Assembly: GCF_007830265.1 (NCBI RefSeq) | Contig: NZ_VLKE01000001.1 | Coordinates: forward strand, 2,356,001 to 2,420,000 | Length of the DNA stretch: 64,000 nt | Source of the DNA: Micromonospora olivasterospora | GTDB taxonomy: Bacteria; Actinomycetota; Actinomycetes; Mycobacteriales; Micromonosporaceae | Direction of reading: 5' to 3' | Shown here: positions 1 to 7,793 of the stretch, piece by piece | Position numbering within the stretch: the stretch's first letter is position 1 | Layout of the letters: each line of letters starts with the position of its first letter | Program-made: the position numbers and the translations under genes | Notes under the pieces: model-generated | Seen by the model: only the letters and a program-made list of their open reading frames with translations | Told to the model about the DNA's origin: nothing | Database searches by the model: none

Positions 1-591
1 GCCAGCTTCTCGGTCAGCGGCTGCCCGTCAGGTGGGTGCGGCACCTGCACGACATGCAGCGAGGGGTGCCTCGACTGCCCTGCCTGCGATAGCGGTGAAT
101 GCGATACCTGCATGGCGCCCGTAATCACGCCGCGGACCGCGCTGCTGCTGCACGCCACAGCGGAGATCTTCAGCGACGAGGTCCGCATGACCGCGAAGGA
201 CCCCGACGGCTGGTATGACTTCCCGCCGTTCGTCCAGCACCTGTCCCCCGAGGCGGCGAACCGGTTCCGGACCGCGTTTCTCAACCTGGCCGCTGACCTC
301 GCCCACGGCATCGAGCCCCACCCACGCACCAACGCCGAAGAGATCGCACTGCACCTAATGACCGACCGCGCCAACGTCATACTCGAACTCGGCACCTTCG
401 ACGACGAACTGGAGCGGCTGCCCGAATCGACCGCCGACTACGACTGGGAGGGCATCCTGGATGTGCTCTTCCAAGACGACGACTACGCCGGGCTGATGGC
501 CCACCGGGGCAAGCTGCCCGCCAAGACGGTCGTCAGCATGTTCGAACGGTTCGACAACATGCCCGAGCGTCCGCACGCGGCGGCGCCGTGA
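1..591 (+). CDS. Cysteine-rich protein of unknown function, 5'-truncated by the window edge
   Basis: The reading frame is open from base 1, so the first ATG at 112 is probably internal and the gene starts outside the window. The visible part is about 196 residues. Its first 37 residues hold nine cysteines spaced mostly as CxxC (for example CGTCTTC and CLDCPAC), suggesting a metal-binding region. After this comes a roughly 150-residue acidic alpha-helical segment with TPRTALLL, EEIALHLM and DYDWEGILDVLFQDDD. The same landmarks occur in the same order in the gene at 45746-46678 (TPRTAAVLW, EEMAFHLML, DYDWDMVSEVLLQDDD), so the two are paralogues. I do not recognise the family and assign no function. 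A metal-binding role for the cysteines is inference. Confidence 0.75.
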   Translation, partial: ASFSVSGCPSGGCGTCTTCSEGCLDCPACDSGECDTCMAPVITPRTALLLHATAEIFSDEVRMTAKDPDGWYDFPPFVQHLSPEAANRFRTAFLNLAADLAHGIEPHPRTNAEEIALHLMTDRANVILELGTFDDELERLPESTADYDWEGILDVLFQDDDYAGLMAHRGKLPAKTVVSMFERFDNMPERPHAAAP

Positions 592-790
592 CGGCCCCCA
601 GTAGGGGTCCTGCACTGGCGCGGTGTACCAGGGGCACGATGCGCTGCCTCCTCGAACTGGTCGGCCCGCAATGCGGCTGGGCCGGCAGACGCGCCAGGAC
701 CTTACATACAGTTCGTGCGGCGCCGACGCCGACGTCCCAGCGCCGATCTTCGTCGTTGTACCAGCCTTCTACATACTGGAAGATCGCCTA

Positions 791-1672
791 GCTAAAGGAT
801 GTCTCGTAACTGGGTGAAGGCGTTGCCTGGCAACGGTGCCGGTGTCACCCGGCGAGGATGATGTTGTGGAGATGGGCGATGCCGGAAGCGGTGTCGGCCA
901 ATGTGTTGGCGGCGCGGCGGTAGTCGCGCAGGATCTTGAACGTCTTCATGCGGGCCAGGGCGTGTTCGACCTGGGCGCGGACGGTGCGGTGTTGCTTGTT
1001 CAGGTCGGTCTTCCAGTCGGGTAGCTCGCTGCCGTCGGTGGGTTTGCGGTACGGGATGATCACCTCGGGGTTGCCGCGGTAGGCGCCGTCAGCCGTGACC
1101 GGCCGTCCGGCCAGTTCCTGGTCGATGCCGCTGGTGCGGTAGACGATGGTGTCGTTGCGGTTGCCGGGTTGAGGGTCGCCGAGGGCGACGACGAGGCGGG
1201 TGTGGGCGTCGATGGCGACCTGCAGGTTGGTGCTGTAGCGGTAGTTCTTGCTCGGGGGGGGCGATGGTCCCGGGTCGGGACCAGAGTGCCGTCGACGATG
1301 GTGATCTGGTCGACCCGACGCCGGCGTCCCGGCGTCAGAGCGAGCAGGGGGCCGACGGTGTCGATGACCCGATGCGCGACGGAGTGCGACACCCCGAACA
1401 GCGGGCCGATCTGCCGCATCGTCAGGTTCGTACGCCAGTACGCGGCCGCCAGCAGCACACGGTCGGCGAGGTCGAGCGACCACTGCCGTCCCGGCCGACC
1501 GTCGGCGATGGCGTCACCGCCACGCTCGGCGACCAGCCGGACCAGCCTGCGGAACTGGACGGGCTGCAGCCCGGTAAACGGGAAGATCCACTCCGGGCGG
1601 GCCGCTGAGATCACCTGCACCCCGACATGATCCACCATGGACCTGGCACCGAGTTACGAGACGTCCTTTAGC
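791..1672 (-). mobile_element. IS5-family insertion sequence with a frameshifted transposase
   Basis: An element of about 880 bp is bounded by imperfect inverted repeats of about 24 bp that begin GCTAAAGGAYGTCTCGTAAC at both ends (791 onward, and ending at 1672 on the other strand). No convincing target duplication is seen. It carries one transposase reading frame on the minus strand. Its right end abuts an IS3-type remnant. Confidence 0.8.
845..1638 (-). pseudogene. IS5-family transposase, interrupted by a frameshift
   Basis: The protein would be about 260 residues. The first part (from ATG 1638) has the helix-turn-helix-like region LTMRQIGPLFGVSHSVAHRV and the first catalytic block QITIVDGTLVPTRD. 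The second part, in another frame down to 845, has NYRYSTNLQVAIDA, ADGAYRGN and the terminal VEHALARMKTFKILRDYRRA, typical of IS5-type DDE transposases of the DDE_4 group. The two frames join at a run of eight G on the plus strand (1254-1261). This may be a lost or gained base, a sequencing error, or programmed slippage. I call it broken because the shift lies between catalytic blocks. Confidence 0.8.
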
Positions 1673-1900
1673 GGGCGGGCACGGATGGTCAGGGCTGCCG
1701 GTTCAGCAGTTCGATCTTGAGAGTGGCGAAGAACGACTCGACGACGGTGTTGTCCCAGCGCTGCTCGCGCCGGCTCAGCGACAGTCGGATACTGCGGCGA
1801 TTGGCGAGGCGGGATTACTGGGTGCTGGTCTTGACAGCCGCGATCGGAATGGAGGATCAGCCCCAGGCGGGTCGGCGGGGCGGCGATGGTGACGGTTCGC
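1673..1900 (-). pseudogene. Remnant of an IS3-family transposase (orfB 3' end)
   Basis: Minus-strand translation gives LILHSDRGCQ and, after a gap and frame change, WDNTVVESFFATLKIELLNR. These are the last two catalytic blocks of the rve integrase core of IS3-family OrfB (usually HSDRGSQY and CWDNAxxESFFxTLK). Everything upstream is missing and the segment between the blocks is scrambled, so it is non-functional. The IS5-type element at 791-1672 lies directly against its 3' end. Confidence 0.7.
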
Positions 1901-2093
1901 CGCGTGCGTGGGCAGATGCCGCGCAATCCCGGCAGTACGCATCAGCCGGGCACCGCGTTTGCGGCCGCGGCGGACTCTGCTGCCGAATTCGTGACACGCC
2001 GTCGGGATCGTTCTGGCTGGCTGGTTCTGGGGTGATGATCTCTGTTCGCGGTCGTGTTCTCCTCGTTGGCGGCCGCGGGATGGGGGTGTACGG

Positions 2094-2600
2094 GTGTCGA
2101 TGCAGCCGCGGTCGCGGGTGGAGATTCCGGAGCAGACGGTGCTGGTGGCCCGGGCGGCGTTCCCGCAGGGCAGCGTGGCGATGTTTGCCCGTGACGAGCT
2201 GGGTGAGGTGTTCGCCGATGAACAGTTCGCTGCCGCGTTCGGCGTTCGGGGCGCCCCAGCCGAGTCCCCGGGTGTGCTGGCGTTAGTGACCGCCCTGCAG
2301 TACGCGGAGAACCTGACCGACCGGCAAGCCGCGCAGATGGTGGCCCGGGGCCATCGACTGGAAGTACGCCCTCGCGCTGGAACTGACCGATCCCGGGTTC
2401 GATGCCAGCGTGTTGAGCAAGTTCCGGGCCCGGCTGGTCGAACACGGCCTGGAGGAACAGGTCTTCATCAGGATGCTCGCGGTGCTGGCCGACAAGGGCC
2501 TGGTCAGTGCCGGCGGTAAGCAGCGCACCGATTCCACCCACGTGATCAGCGCGGTCCGCGACCTCAACCGTCTGGAACTGGCCGGCGAGTCGGTACCTCA
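2094..2600 (+). pseudogene. IS1182-family transposase, N-terminal fragment with a frameshift
   Basis: From GTG 2094 the frame reads SMQPRSRVEIPEQTVLVARA, the usual start of actinobacterial IS1182 transposases, then RDELGEVFAD and LTDRQAAQM. Near 2345-2355 the frame changes, and the match continues as IDWKYALALELTDPGFDASV and QRTDSTHVISAVRDLNRLEL. Similarity stops at about 2600. The family is normally over 450 residues, so most of the DDE domain is gone. A decayed fragment. Confidence 0.8.
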
Positions 2601-2918
2601 ACCCATCTGGGAGGAACGAACGTGTCGCCTCGATCGAAGCTGTCTCTCTTGCGGGGGAACATCTGAGCAGTAATCAGAGGGTCGAGCCGACCGGGTCTCC
2701 TCCAGTGCGCAACAAGCCAAGGCCGCCACCTGCGGAAACAGGTGCACCGCCTTCTTGGCTTTCCATTTTTCGCATCCATGGGTCCCATCTGATGGGATTG
2801 GCTGCTCCGTGGCTGCTCGGCTGTCGGAAGTCGCCCGAGGGGTGCGACTGCAGGGAAAACCGCCCCTGACCTGCGCAAACGTGGGCCACAACCGTGACCC
2901 ACACGTGACCCAGGCGAA
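2601..2918. other. Gene-free stretch
   Basis: I see no credible coding sequence here. Short open frames on both strands match no family and have no ribosome-binding sites. It lies between the IS1182 fragment and the att-like region. Confidence 0.5.
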
Positions 2919-2954
2919 AGCAGGGAACATAGCCGGTTGGCTATATTCCCTGCT
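2919..2954. repeat. Hairpin just left of the tRNA-Arg fragment
   Basis: AGCAGGGAACATAGCC (2919-2934) is followed by a 4-base loop and then its inverted copy ending at 2954, with one C/T mismatch in 16 bp. There is no T tract on either side, so it is not a textbook terminator. It sits 6 bp from the att-like tRNA fragment and may belong to the recombination region. Confidence 0.6.
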
Positions 2955-2960
2955 CAAGTG

Positions 2961-3002
2961 GTGCGCCCGAAGGACTCGAACCCCTAACCTTCTGATCCGT
3001 AG
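2961..3002 (-). other. tRNA-Arg(ACG) 3' fragment, att-like copy 1
   Basis: Read on the minus strand this is the 3' half of an actinobacterial tRNA-Arg: the anticodon loop with ACG, the 3' side of the anticodon stem, variable loop, T arm and acceptor strand. The 5' half is absent. One C of the T stem is missing relative to the copy at 23557-23599, so this copy is decayed. A 3' tRNA fragment without its 5' half is typical of an attachment site of an element that integrates into a tRNA gene. Confidence 0.75.
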
Positions 3003-3026
3003 TCACATGTTTCAATGTGACTACGG
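2997..3026. repeat. Perfect 12-bp palindrome overlapping the tRNA fragment
   Basis: CCGTAGTCACAT (2997-3008), a 6-base loop, then its exact inverted copy (3015-3026). The left arm includes the anticodon-loop end of the tRNA-Arg fragment. It is absent at the second fragment. Confidence 0.8.
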
Positions 3027-3087
3027 AGAAGGTCTCCATTCGTCCGAACCCGTCCAACAGAGTCCGGCCGCAACCTGCCAAGTCCTA

Positions 3088-3264
3088 GCAGGTCCGGGCG
3101 CTATATCGCTCATGGTGGATTTCCAAGAGCCTTTGTGAGTAAGAGCTTCGTACGGGGCAGTCCCTACACGTCGGCGACAGTTCGCCGGCGTCCGAGCAGC
3201 CACGGAGCAACCATCATGACATACCCCGGCGACTTCCACCACCAGAGATGGCAACACGATCAAC
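3088..3264. repeat. 177-bp direct repeat, copy 1
   Basis: Bases 3088-3264 are repeated at 23601-23777 in the same orientation with one mismatch noticed. In copy 2 the repeat directly follows the tRNA-Arg fragment; here 85 bp separates them. It ends at the IS6-type terminal repeat at 3265. No convincing gene lies within it. Confidence 0.9.
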
Positions 3265-3490
3265 GGCGCTGTTGCGTTGGCGGCTCGGTGGACACGCCGA
3301 GCCGCGTCACCGGGCACTGTCGGATGGCTCGGGCCAGTTCCGTAAACGCGGCGGCCACCCGCAGACCGGGCTGGACGTCAGCGGCGAGTTCGTAGTGTCC
3401 GCGTCGGAGGTTCTGAACGAAGGCATGGCCGGCGATGATCGTCTGCGCGGTGCGGTCGGTGCGGAGTCCGCGCATCGGTCTGAAGCCTGT
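3265..3490 (-). pseudogene. IS6-family element, one end only (transposase C-terminus)
   Basis: It begins with the IS6-type terminal sequence GGCGCTGTTGCGTTGGCGG and encodes on the minus strand the C-terminal part of the transposase (LRTDRTAQTIIAGHAFVQNL, then VAAAFTELARAI). Similarity to the neighbouring copy at 3890-4723 stops at about 3490. This is an isolated end fragment. Confidence 0.8.
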
Positions 3491-3889
3491 GGCACCTGCC
3501 GAGACCTCACCGGGTTCCTGTCGCAGCAGGGGCCCAGAAGCAGGGGGCAGCCTGATCCGGGAGGTGCCGGTGAGGGCGGGAGCAGCCCCGACGATGTAGC
3601 GGGGGCGTGGTACTGCCAGACGCGTCGGCCGCGCTAGCGAGGTGGAAAGGGATAGCGATCGCGAACGAAGGTCTGATCCCCCGTGATTCGAAAACGACCC
3701 TGAACCTGGCGGATGTGGGTCGATGCAGTGCTGGGCGGGCTTCAGTTGGTGGCCCGTCCGCTTCCTGGCCGTCCAGTCTGTGCGGTCAGGGAGACCACGA
3801 GGAAGGCCTGCGGCGTACTCGTGGTGATGCTGCCGGGGTAAAGCTCGATCCCGACCCCACCCAACGGTGGCCAGTGAACGTGGGAAGCG
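3491..3889. other. Gene-free stretch between two IS6 copies
   Basis: No credible gene. The sequence is GC-rich with short unmatched frames. It has some look of a structured RNA or intron remnant, but I cannot support a specific identity. Confidence 0.4.
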
Positions 3890-4723
3890 GGCGCTGTTGC
3901 GTTGGCGGATCGGTGGGCACGCCGAGCCGCGTCACCGGGCACTGTCAGATGGCTCGGGCCAGTTCCGTAAACGCGGCGGCCACCCACAGACCGGGCGGGA
4001 CGTCAGCGGCGAGTTCGTTGTGTCCTCGTCGGAGGTTCTGAACGAAGGCATGGCCGGCGATGACGTTTGCGCGGTGCGGTCGGTGCGGAGTCCGCGTATC
4101 GGTCTGAGCCTGTGCTTGAGCTGGCTGTGGTCGGCCTCGATCGGATTGTTGGCGTGTCGTTCGATGTGGTGCCACGCCGACGGGACCAGGTCGTCGCGCA
4201 CCCTCGGATAGACCGGGTTCGCGTCGGTGACAACCTCGCCGGGCGTGACCTTCAGCGTGGTCGGCGCCCGGTGAAAACCGCCGGGCCGCTGCGGCGTCCC
4301 GACGGGCCGAGACGAGCAGGTCGATGACCTGACCATGCTGGTCCACGGTTGTACGCGTACCGCCACACCCCGTTGACCTTGACGTTGGTCTCGTCCACGA
4401 ACCAACGGTCACCAGGTGAGTGACGAGCGAAGCGAGCGGCGTCGGCCAACAGCGGGGTGAACCGCCGCACCCGCCGGTAGACCGTAACGTGATCCACCTC
4501 GACACCCCGCTCGACCAGTAACTCCTCCACATCCCGGTACGAGAGGTCGAACCGCAGATACCAACGGACCGCCAGCACGATCACCTCGGGCGGGAACCGG
4601 AACCCGACGAACGCCGACGCAGGCGGAGACCAGGACCGGACACGAGTCGACGACCTCACCGGCCCAGCAGACCACACCCGGCAAGCCGGAGTCGATCATG
4701 CTTTCGCCCAATGCAACAGATCC
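3890..4723 (-). mobile_element. IS6-family element with a decayed transposase
   Basis: About 834 bp bounded by imperfect terminal repeats: GGCGCTGTTGCGTTGGCGG at 3890 and, inverted, GGATCTGTTGCATTGGGCG ending at 4723. The flanking 8-mers differ, so no target duplication is visible. The minus-strand transposase is split over several frames (about 4677 to 3945): FPPEVIVLAVRWYLRF, VDHVTVYRRVRRFTPL, GDRWFVDETNVKVNGVWRYA, VVTDANPVYP and IEADHSQLKHRLRPIRGL are recognisable IS6 blocks including the DDE residues, but at least two frameshifts separate them. Non-functional as read. Confidence 0.8.
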
Positions 4724-4764
4724 CTGCCGGTGGAAGGCGTGTAGCGCGTTCGGCGCCGAGTTGA

Positions 4765-6138
4765 TCATTCGGAGACATGTCGACCCCAGCGGGCCTTCGC
4801 CTGATCGGGGAAGGACGGCTGTGGGGTCGGGTCGGTTCCGGTCACCACCGCATCGAAGCCTGGCAGGAAGCTCGTCTTGCGGCCGTGCTGCGCATACACC
4901 TCATCGACGACCTGCTGCCACTGGTCTGGCTGGTCTGCCTGCTGGTAGCAGCGCTTGGCGTGGTCGAAGTACCGCAGCGCGGCGCCGTAGTACTTGCTCG
5001 TGCCGGCCTCCAGGATACGCATGCCCGCGGCCCGCCAGATCCGGGCGGCCTCACCGGGGTGGCCCGGTTCCAGCGCGGTACCGGCCTGTTCTGCCGCGTG
5101 GTGGCCGACGCCCTCCCATGAGCTGTCGGAGGTGCGGGCGGCCAGTTGCCCGAGGCGTCCAGTCTCGTCGGTGTGCAGCAGCAGCTCGATCACCGCGGGC
5201 AGGTAGCGGTCGCCGTCCAGCGCCTCGGTGATGGCTCGGTCGTGCCAGCCGGGGCGCTCAGCGTGCGGGACGAACGTCATCAGGTGGTCGTAGGAGTACC
5301 GGTCGGGGTGCTTGCGGTAGTCGGCCCAGGCCGTCTCCAGCGCCTGATCGCCGTGACCCAGGTCGGCCAGGAGCCGCGGCTTGAGCTCGGTGAGGCTGTG
5401 CGCGGCGAAGGACGGGTACGGCCGCTCGGCGTCGAGTTGCAGGCCACGCTCCACCCAGGCCAGCGCCTGGGCCGGGTCGCCCCGGGAGACCAGCAGGTTC
5501 GCGACCGTGAGGCAGTCGTCGGCGGTCAGGCCCGTGCGTTCGGCGAGTTCGACGTACGCGTCGAGGTCTCCTCCGGCGGCATACAGCGACCGCAGCACCT
5601 CGGCCCACCGTGTCGTCTCGGCCCGTCGCCGGCGCGCGTCCCGGTCGGCTTGGTCCGACCCGACGGAGGCCGGAGTTGCCTGATCGGCGGCCTCGAACCG
5701 GCTGCGGATCTGGTCGATGAACGCCGCGAGGCCGGCCTCGTCGAAGACGGTGGCGATCTGGTGTTCCAGCCGGTGGCAGAAGCCGTACTGGTCGTCGTCC
5801 ATCCAGGCCAGCAGCCGGGCCGTAGTCTGCTGCGGGGACGCCTGCGCGGCCTGGCGGGCGGTGATCCAGCCGCTGATCAGGCTCTGGGCGAACATGCCGA
5901 AGCTGCCGCTGGAGTCGTCGACCTCCTCGGCCTTCTCGTAGCACCCGGCCAGGAACGTCTCGTACAGGGTGGCAGCCCGTTCGGCATCGTCGGCGACGAG
6001 CTGGCCGACGGTCGCCGTGACCTGTTCGAGGCCGTCGACGAACCGGAAGCAGCCGCGGTCGGACACGAACCGGCCCGGGTCGAGGGCGTGTTCGATCTCG
6101 GCTTCCACGGGATCCGGGTGGTTGCTCTTGGTGCTCAC
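4765..6138 (-). CDS. Conserved actinobacterial protein with TPR-like helical repeats, unknown function
   Basis: A 457-residue cytosolic protein with no signal peptide or membrane segment. GTG 6138 is chosen because GGAGG lies just upstream and the GTGA overlaps the stop of the preceding gene; the longer open frame is an artefact. Residues from about 150 on are paired helices with TPR character (LTVANLLVSRGDPAQALAWV, LLADLGHGDQALETAWADYR). A central block (LLAWMDDDQYGFCHRL) resembles the region I associate with DUF6880/SWIM-type proteins, from memory and weakly. No catalytic motif was seen. It is the last gene of a three-gene coupled operon starting at 7717, so the three probably act together. 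Confidence 0.7.
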   Translation of the reverse strand: MSTKSNHPDPVEAEIEHALDPGRFVSDRGCFRFVDGLEQVTATVGQLVADDAERAATLYETFLAGCYEKAEEVDDSSGSFGMFAQSLISGWITARQAAQASPQQTTARLLAWMDDDQYGFCHRLEHQIATVFDEAGLAAFIDQIRSRFEAADQATPASVGSDQADRDARRRRAETTRWAEVLRSLYAAGGDLDAYVELAERTGLTADDCLTVANLLVSRGDPAQALAWVERGLQLDAERPYPSFAAHSLTELKPRLLADLGHGDQALETAWADYRKHPDRYSYDHLMTFVPHAERPGWHDRAITEALDGDRYLPAVIELLLHTDETGRLGQLAARTSDSSWEGVGHHAAEQAGTALEPGHPGEAARIWRAAGMRILEAGTSKYYGAALRYFDHAKRCYQQADQPDQWQQVVDEVYAQHGRKTSFLPGFDAVVTGTDPTPQPSFPDQAKARWGRHVSE

Positions 6139-6509
6139 CGGGACCTCCGGCGGGAACGGGTGCTGGCCGGCTCGGGTTCGGCGCGGGCCGCGTGGAAGCC
6201 CGAGTCGTCGCCGAGGTGGAAGAAGATCCGCCCGTCGAGCGTGCCGTCGTCGGCGAGGCTTGCCCAGCCACGACCGGTGACCTGGTCGCCCTCGTCGCTG
6301 CCCTCCCAGGTGAACTCGACGCAGGGCCGCCCGTCGCGGGTCGTCTCGCGGCAGTCCATCCACCCATCGACGACGATGAACCCGAACCGCCCGGTCCGGT
6401 CGCGGTCGAACTCGATGAACGCGGGCGCCACCAGGTCGATGGCGTCGGTGTCCCACAACTCCATCGATACGATCCGCCACCGGCCGGTGAAGTCCGCCAT
6501 GCTCGTCAT
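6135..6509 (-). CDS. Small conserved protein of unknown function
   Basis: A 124-residue soluble protein. ATG 6509 is preferred: GGAGGG lies about 6 bases upstream, and the ATGA overlaps the stop of the 403-residue gene. The core reads TGRWRIVSMELWDTDAIDLV, then FIEFDRDRTGRFGFIVVDGW and FTWEGSDEGDQVTGRGWASL, suggesting an all-beta, lipocalin- or calycin-like fold. That is a guess from the alternating pattern and the recurring TG-G and W residues. The arginine-rich end is not conserved-looking. It sits in the middle of a three-gene operon, overlapping both neighbours by 4 bp. Confidence 0.65.
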   Translation of the reverse strand: MTSMADFTGRWRIVSMELWDTDAIDLVAPAFIEFDRDRTGRFGFIVVDGWMDCRETTRDGRPCVEFTWEGSDEGDQVTGRGWASLADDGTLDGRIFFHLGDDSGFHAARAEPEPASTRSRRRSR

Positions 6510-7717
6510 CCGAGTCCCTCCACGTCGCTGCGAGGTCGTAGGAATGCCCGTTGACGGTTGCTCAGCGGGGTGACGCCGGGTAGCGGAGTTCGGTCGAAGA
6601 AACCCGCCTTGTACCGCCGCAGCAGCGCCTCGCCGTCGCGCTGCCAGGTGAAGCGGGGCTTGCCCAACAGCCGGGCGAAGACCCGGCCGGCCCGGTCGGG
6701 ATCCTGCTCGGCCAGCCTGCGTAGCGCGATCGGGGGAAGGGTCTGGCTCTTGAGGTACCCGCTGACCGCCTCCCGGTAGCGGCGACCGGTGATCAGGGCT
6801 GGGTCGGCGAACACCTCCTGTATGAGCCGGTACTCCGGCAGGAACCACAGCCCGTCGACCTCGTCGAACATGACGCCGACGGTCTCGGCCTGTTCAAGAT
6901 CGGGTGATATCGACATCCGGGGTACCGAGGGTGGCTGCTCTTCGTCGGGGGCGTCCTGGGACGCCGGTCTGTGGAGAGCACTGATCCGGGTGGCGTGGTG
7001 GTTCCAGAACCCGGCCATCCGGTCGGCGAGTTCGTGCCCGGTGACGATGGCCAGGTCGGCACCGAAGAACTCGATGAAGTGCCCGCGGAGCCGGTGGTGA
7101 AGCTCCCAGCCGAGGGCGATCTTGTCCGGGTTGCGGAACACCGCGGCCGGGCAGGTGTTGGCCATCTCGGCCGCGGCCCGGCACATCTCGCGGCGAGCTT
7201 CGAGCGGTGCGGCGTTGAGCGCCCCGGACAGCAGCCAGTCCTCGCCGAGCGGCACCAATCTGGCCCACAGGATCGTTTCGGGGGTGAGCTGTTCGAGCAA
7301 CTGCGGACCCGCGTTGGAGCGAACCCGGTAGGTGAGTTCGTCGGCCAGGTTGACCATGACGGCGGCGTCGCCGTCATGACGTTCGACCTCGAAGATGCCC
7401 TCCACGACCGTCACCCAGCAGCGAAGCATGGCGCGTTCGGCCTCCGGCAGGTCGGGCCGGGACGCGATGAACTGTTCCACGACCGTACGGCCGTCGCCGG
7501 AACGGTGTTCCAGCACGAAGCGGTCCAGGAAGTTGATGTAGTCGACCTGGTTGCCGGGCTTGGCTGTGCCGAACCGGTTGGCGTAGGCCGAACGGAACTC
7601 GCCGGTGAAGCGTTGGCTCTGCCCGAAGGCGACGAGTGCCGCCTTCAACGGCGCGCTGCGGTGGAGCAGATCGTCGGCGGCTGCGGTGACGGAGGGGCCC
7701 GGGATGCCCTGGTTCAC
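6506..7717 (-). CDS. Conserved actinobacterial protein of unknown function, first gene of a coupled operon
   Basis: A 403-residue, mostly helical soluble protein with no signal peptide or transmembrane segment. It starts at ATG 7717, 76 bp from the divergent gene at 7794, so the promoters must be compact. Its stop overlaps the next start (ATGA). I recognise no domain or catalytic motif; its second half has conserved-looking aromatic blocks (VDGLWFLPEYRLIQEVFADP, LLGKPRFTWQRDGEALLRRY). Three genes of unknown function joined by 4-bp overlaps imply a complex or pathway, but nothing in the sequence says which. Confidence 0.65.
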   Translation of the reverse strand: MNQGIPGPSVTAAADDLLHRSAPLKAALVAFGQSQRFTGEFRSAYANRFGTAKPGNQVDYINFLDRFVLEHRSGDGRTVVEQFIASRPDLPEAERAMLRCWVTVVEGIFEVERHDGDAAVMVNLADELTYRVRSNAGPQLLEQLTPETILWARLVPLGEDWLLSGALNAAPLEARREMCRAAAEMANTCPAAVFRNPDKIALGWELHHRLRGHFIEFFGADLAIVTGHELADRMAGFWNHHATRISALHRPASQDAPDEEQPPSVPRMSISPDLEQAETVGVMFDEVDGLWFLPEYRLIQEVFADPALITGRRYREAVSGYLKSQTLPPIALRRLAEQDPDRAGRVFARLLGKPRFTWQRDGEALLRRYKAGFFDRTPLPGVTPLSNRQRAFLRPRSDVEGLG

Positions 7718-7793
7718 CTGGCGATTCTGTCAGAGCGCTCGATGTGTCCTCGTGGCCGGTGGGTCGGCTGCCGGTCGCGGCGCGCCGCATGGC

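Noticed and set aside
2961..3002. Working tRNA-Arg gene
   Set aside because: Only the 3' half is present, here and at 23557-23599; no 5' half follows on the correct side.
3491..3889. Possible group II intron remnant between IS6 copies
   Set aside because: The sequence has a structured-RNA look, but I could not identify domain V, an intron boundary or any reverse-transcriptase coding sequence.
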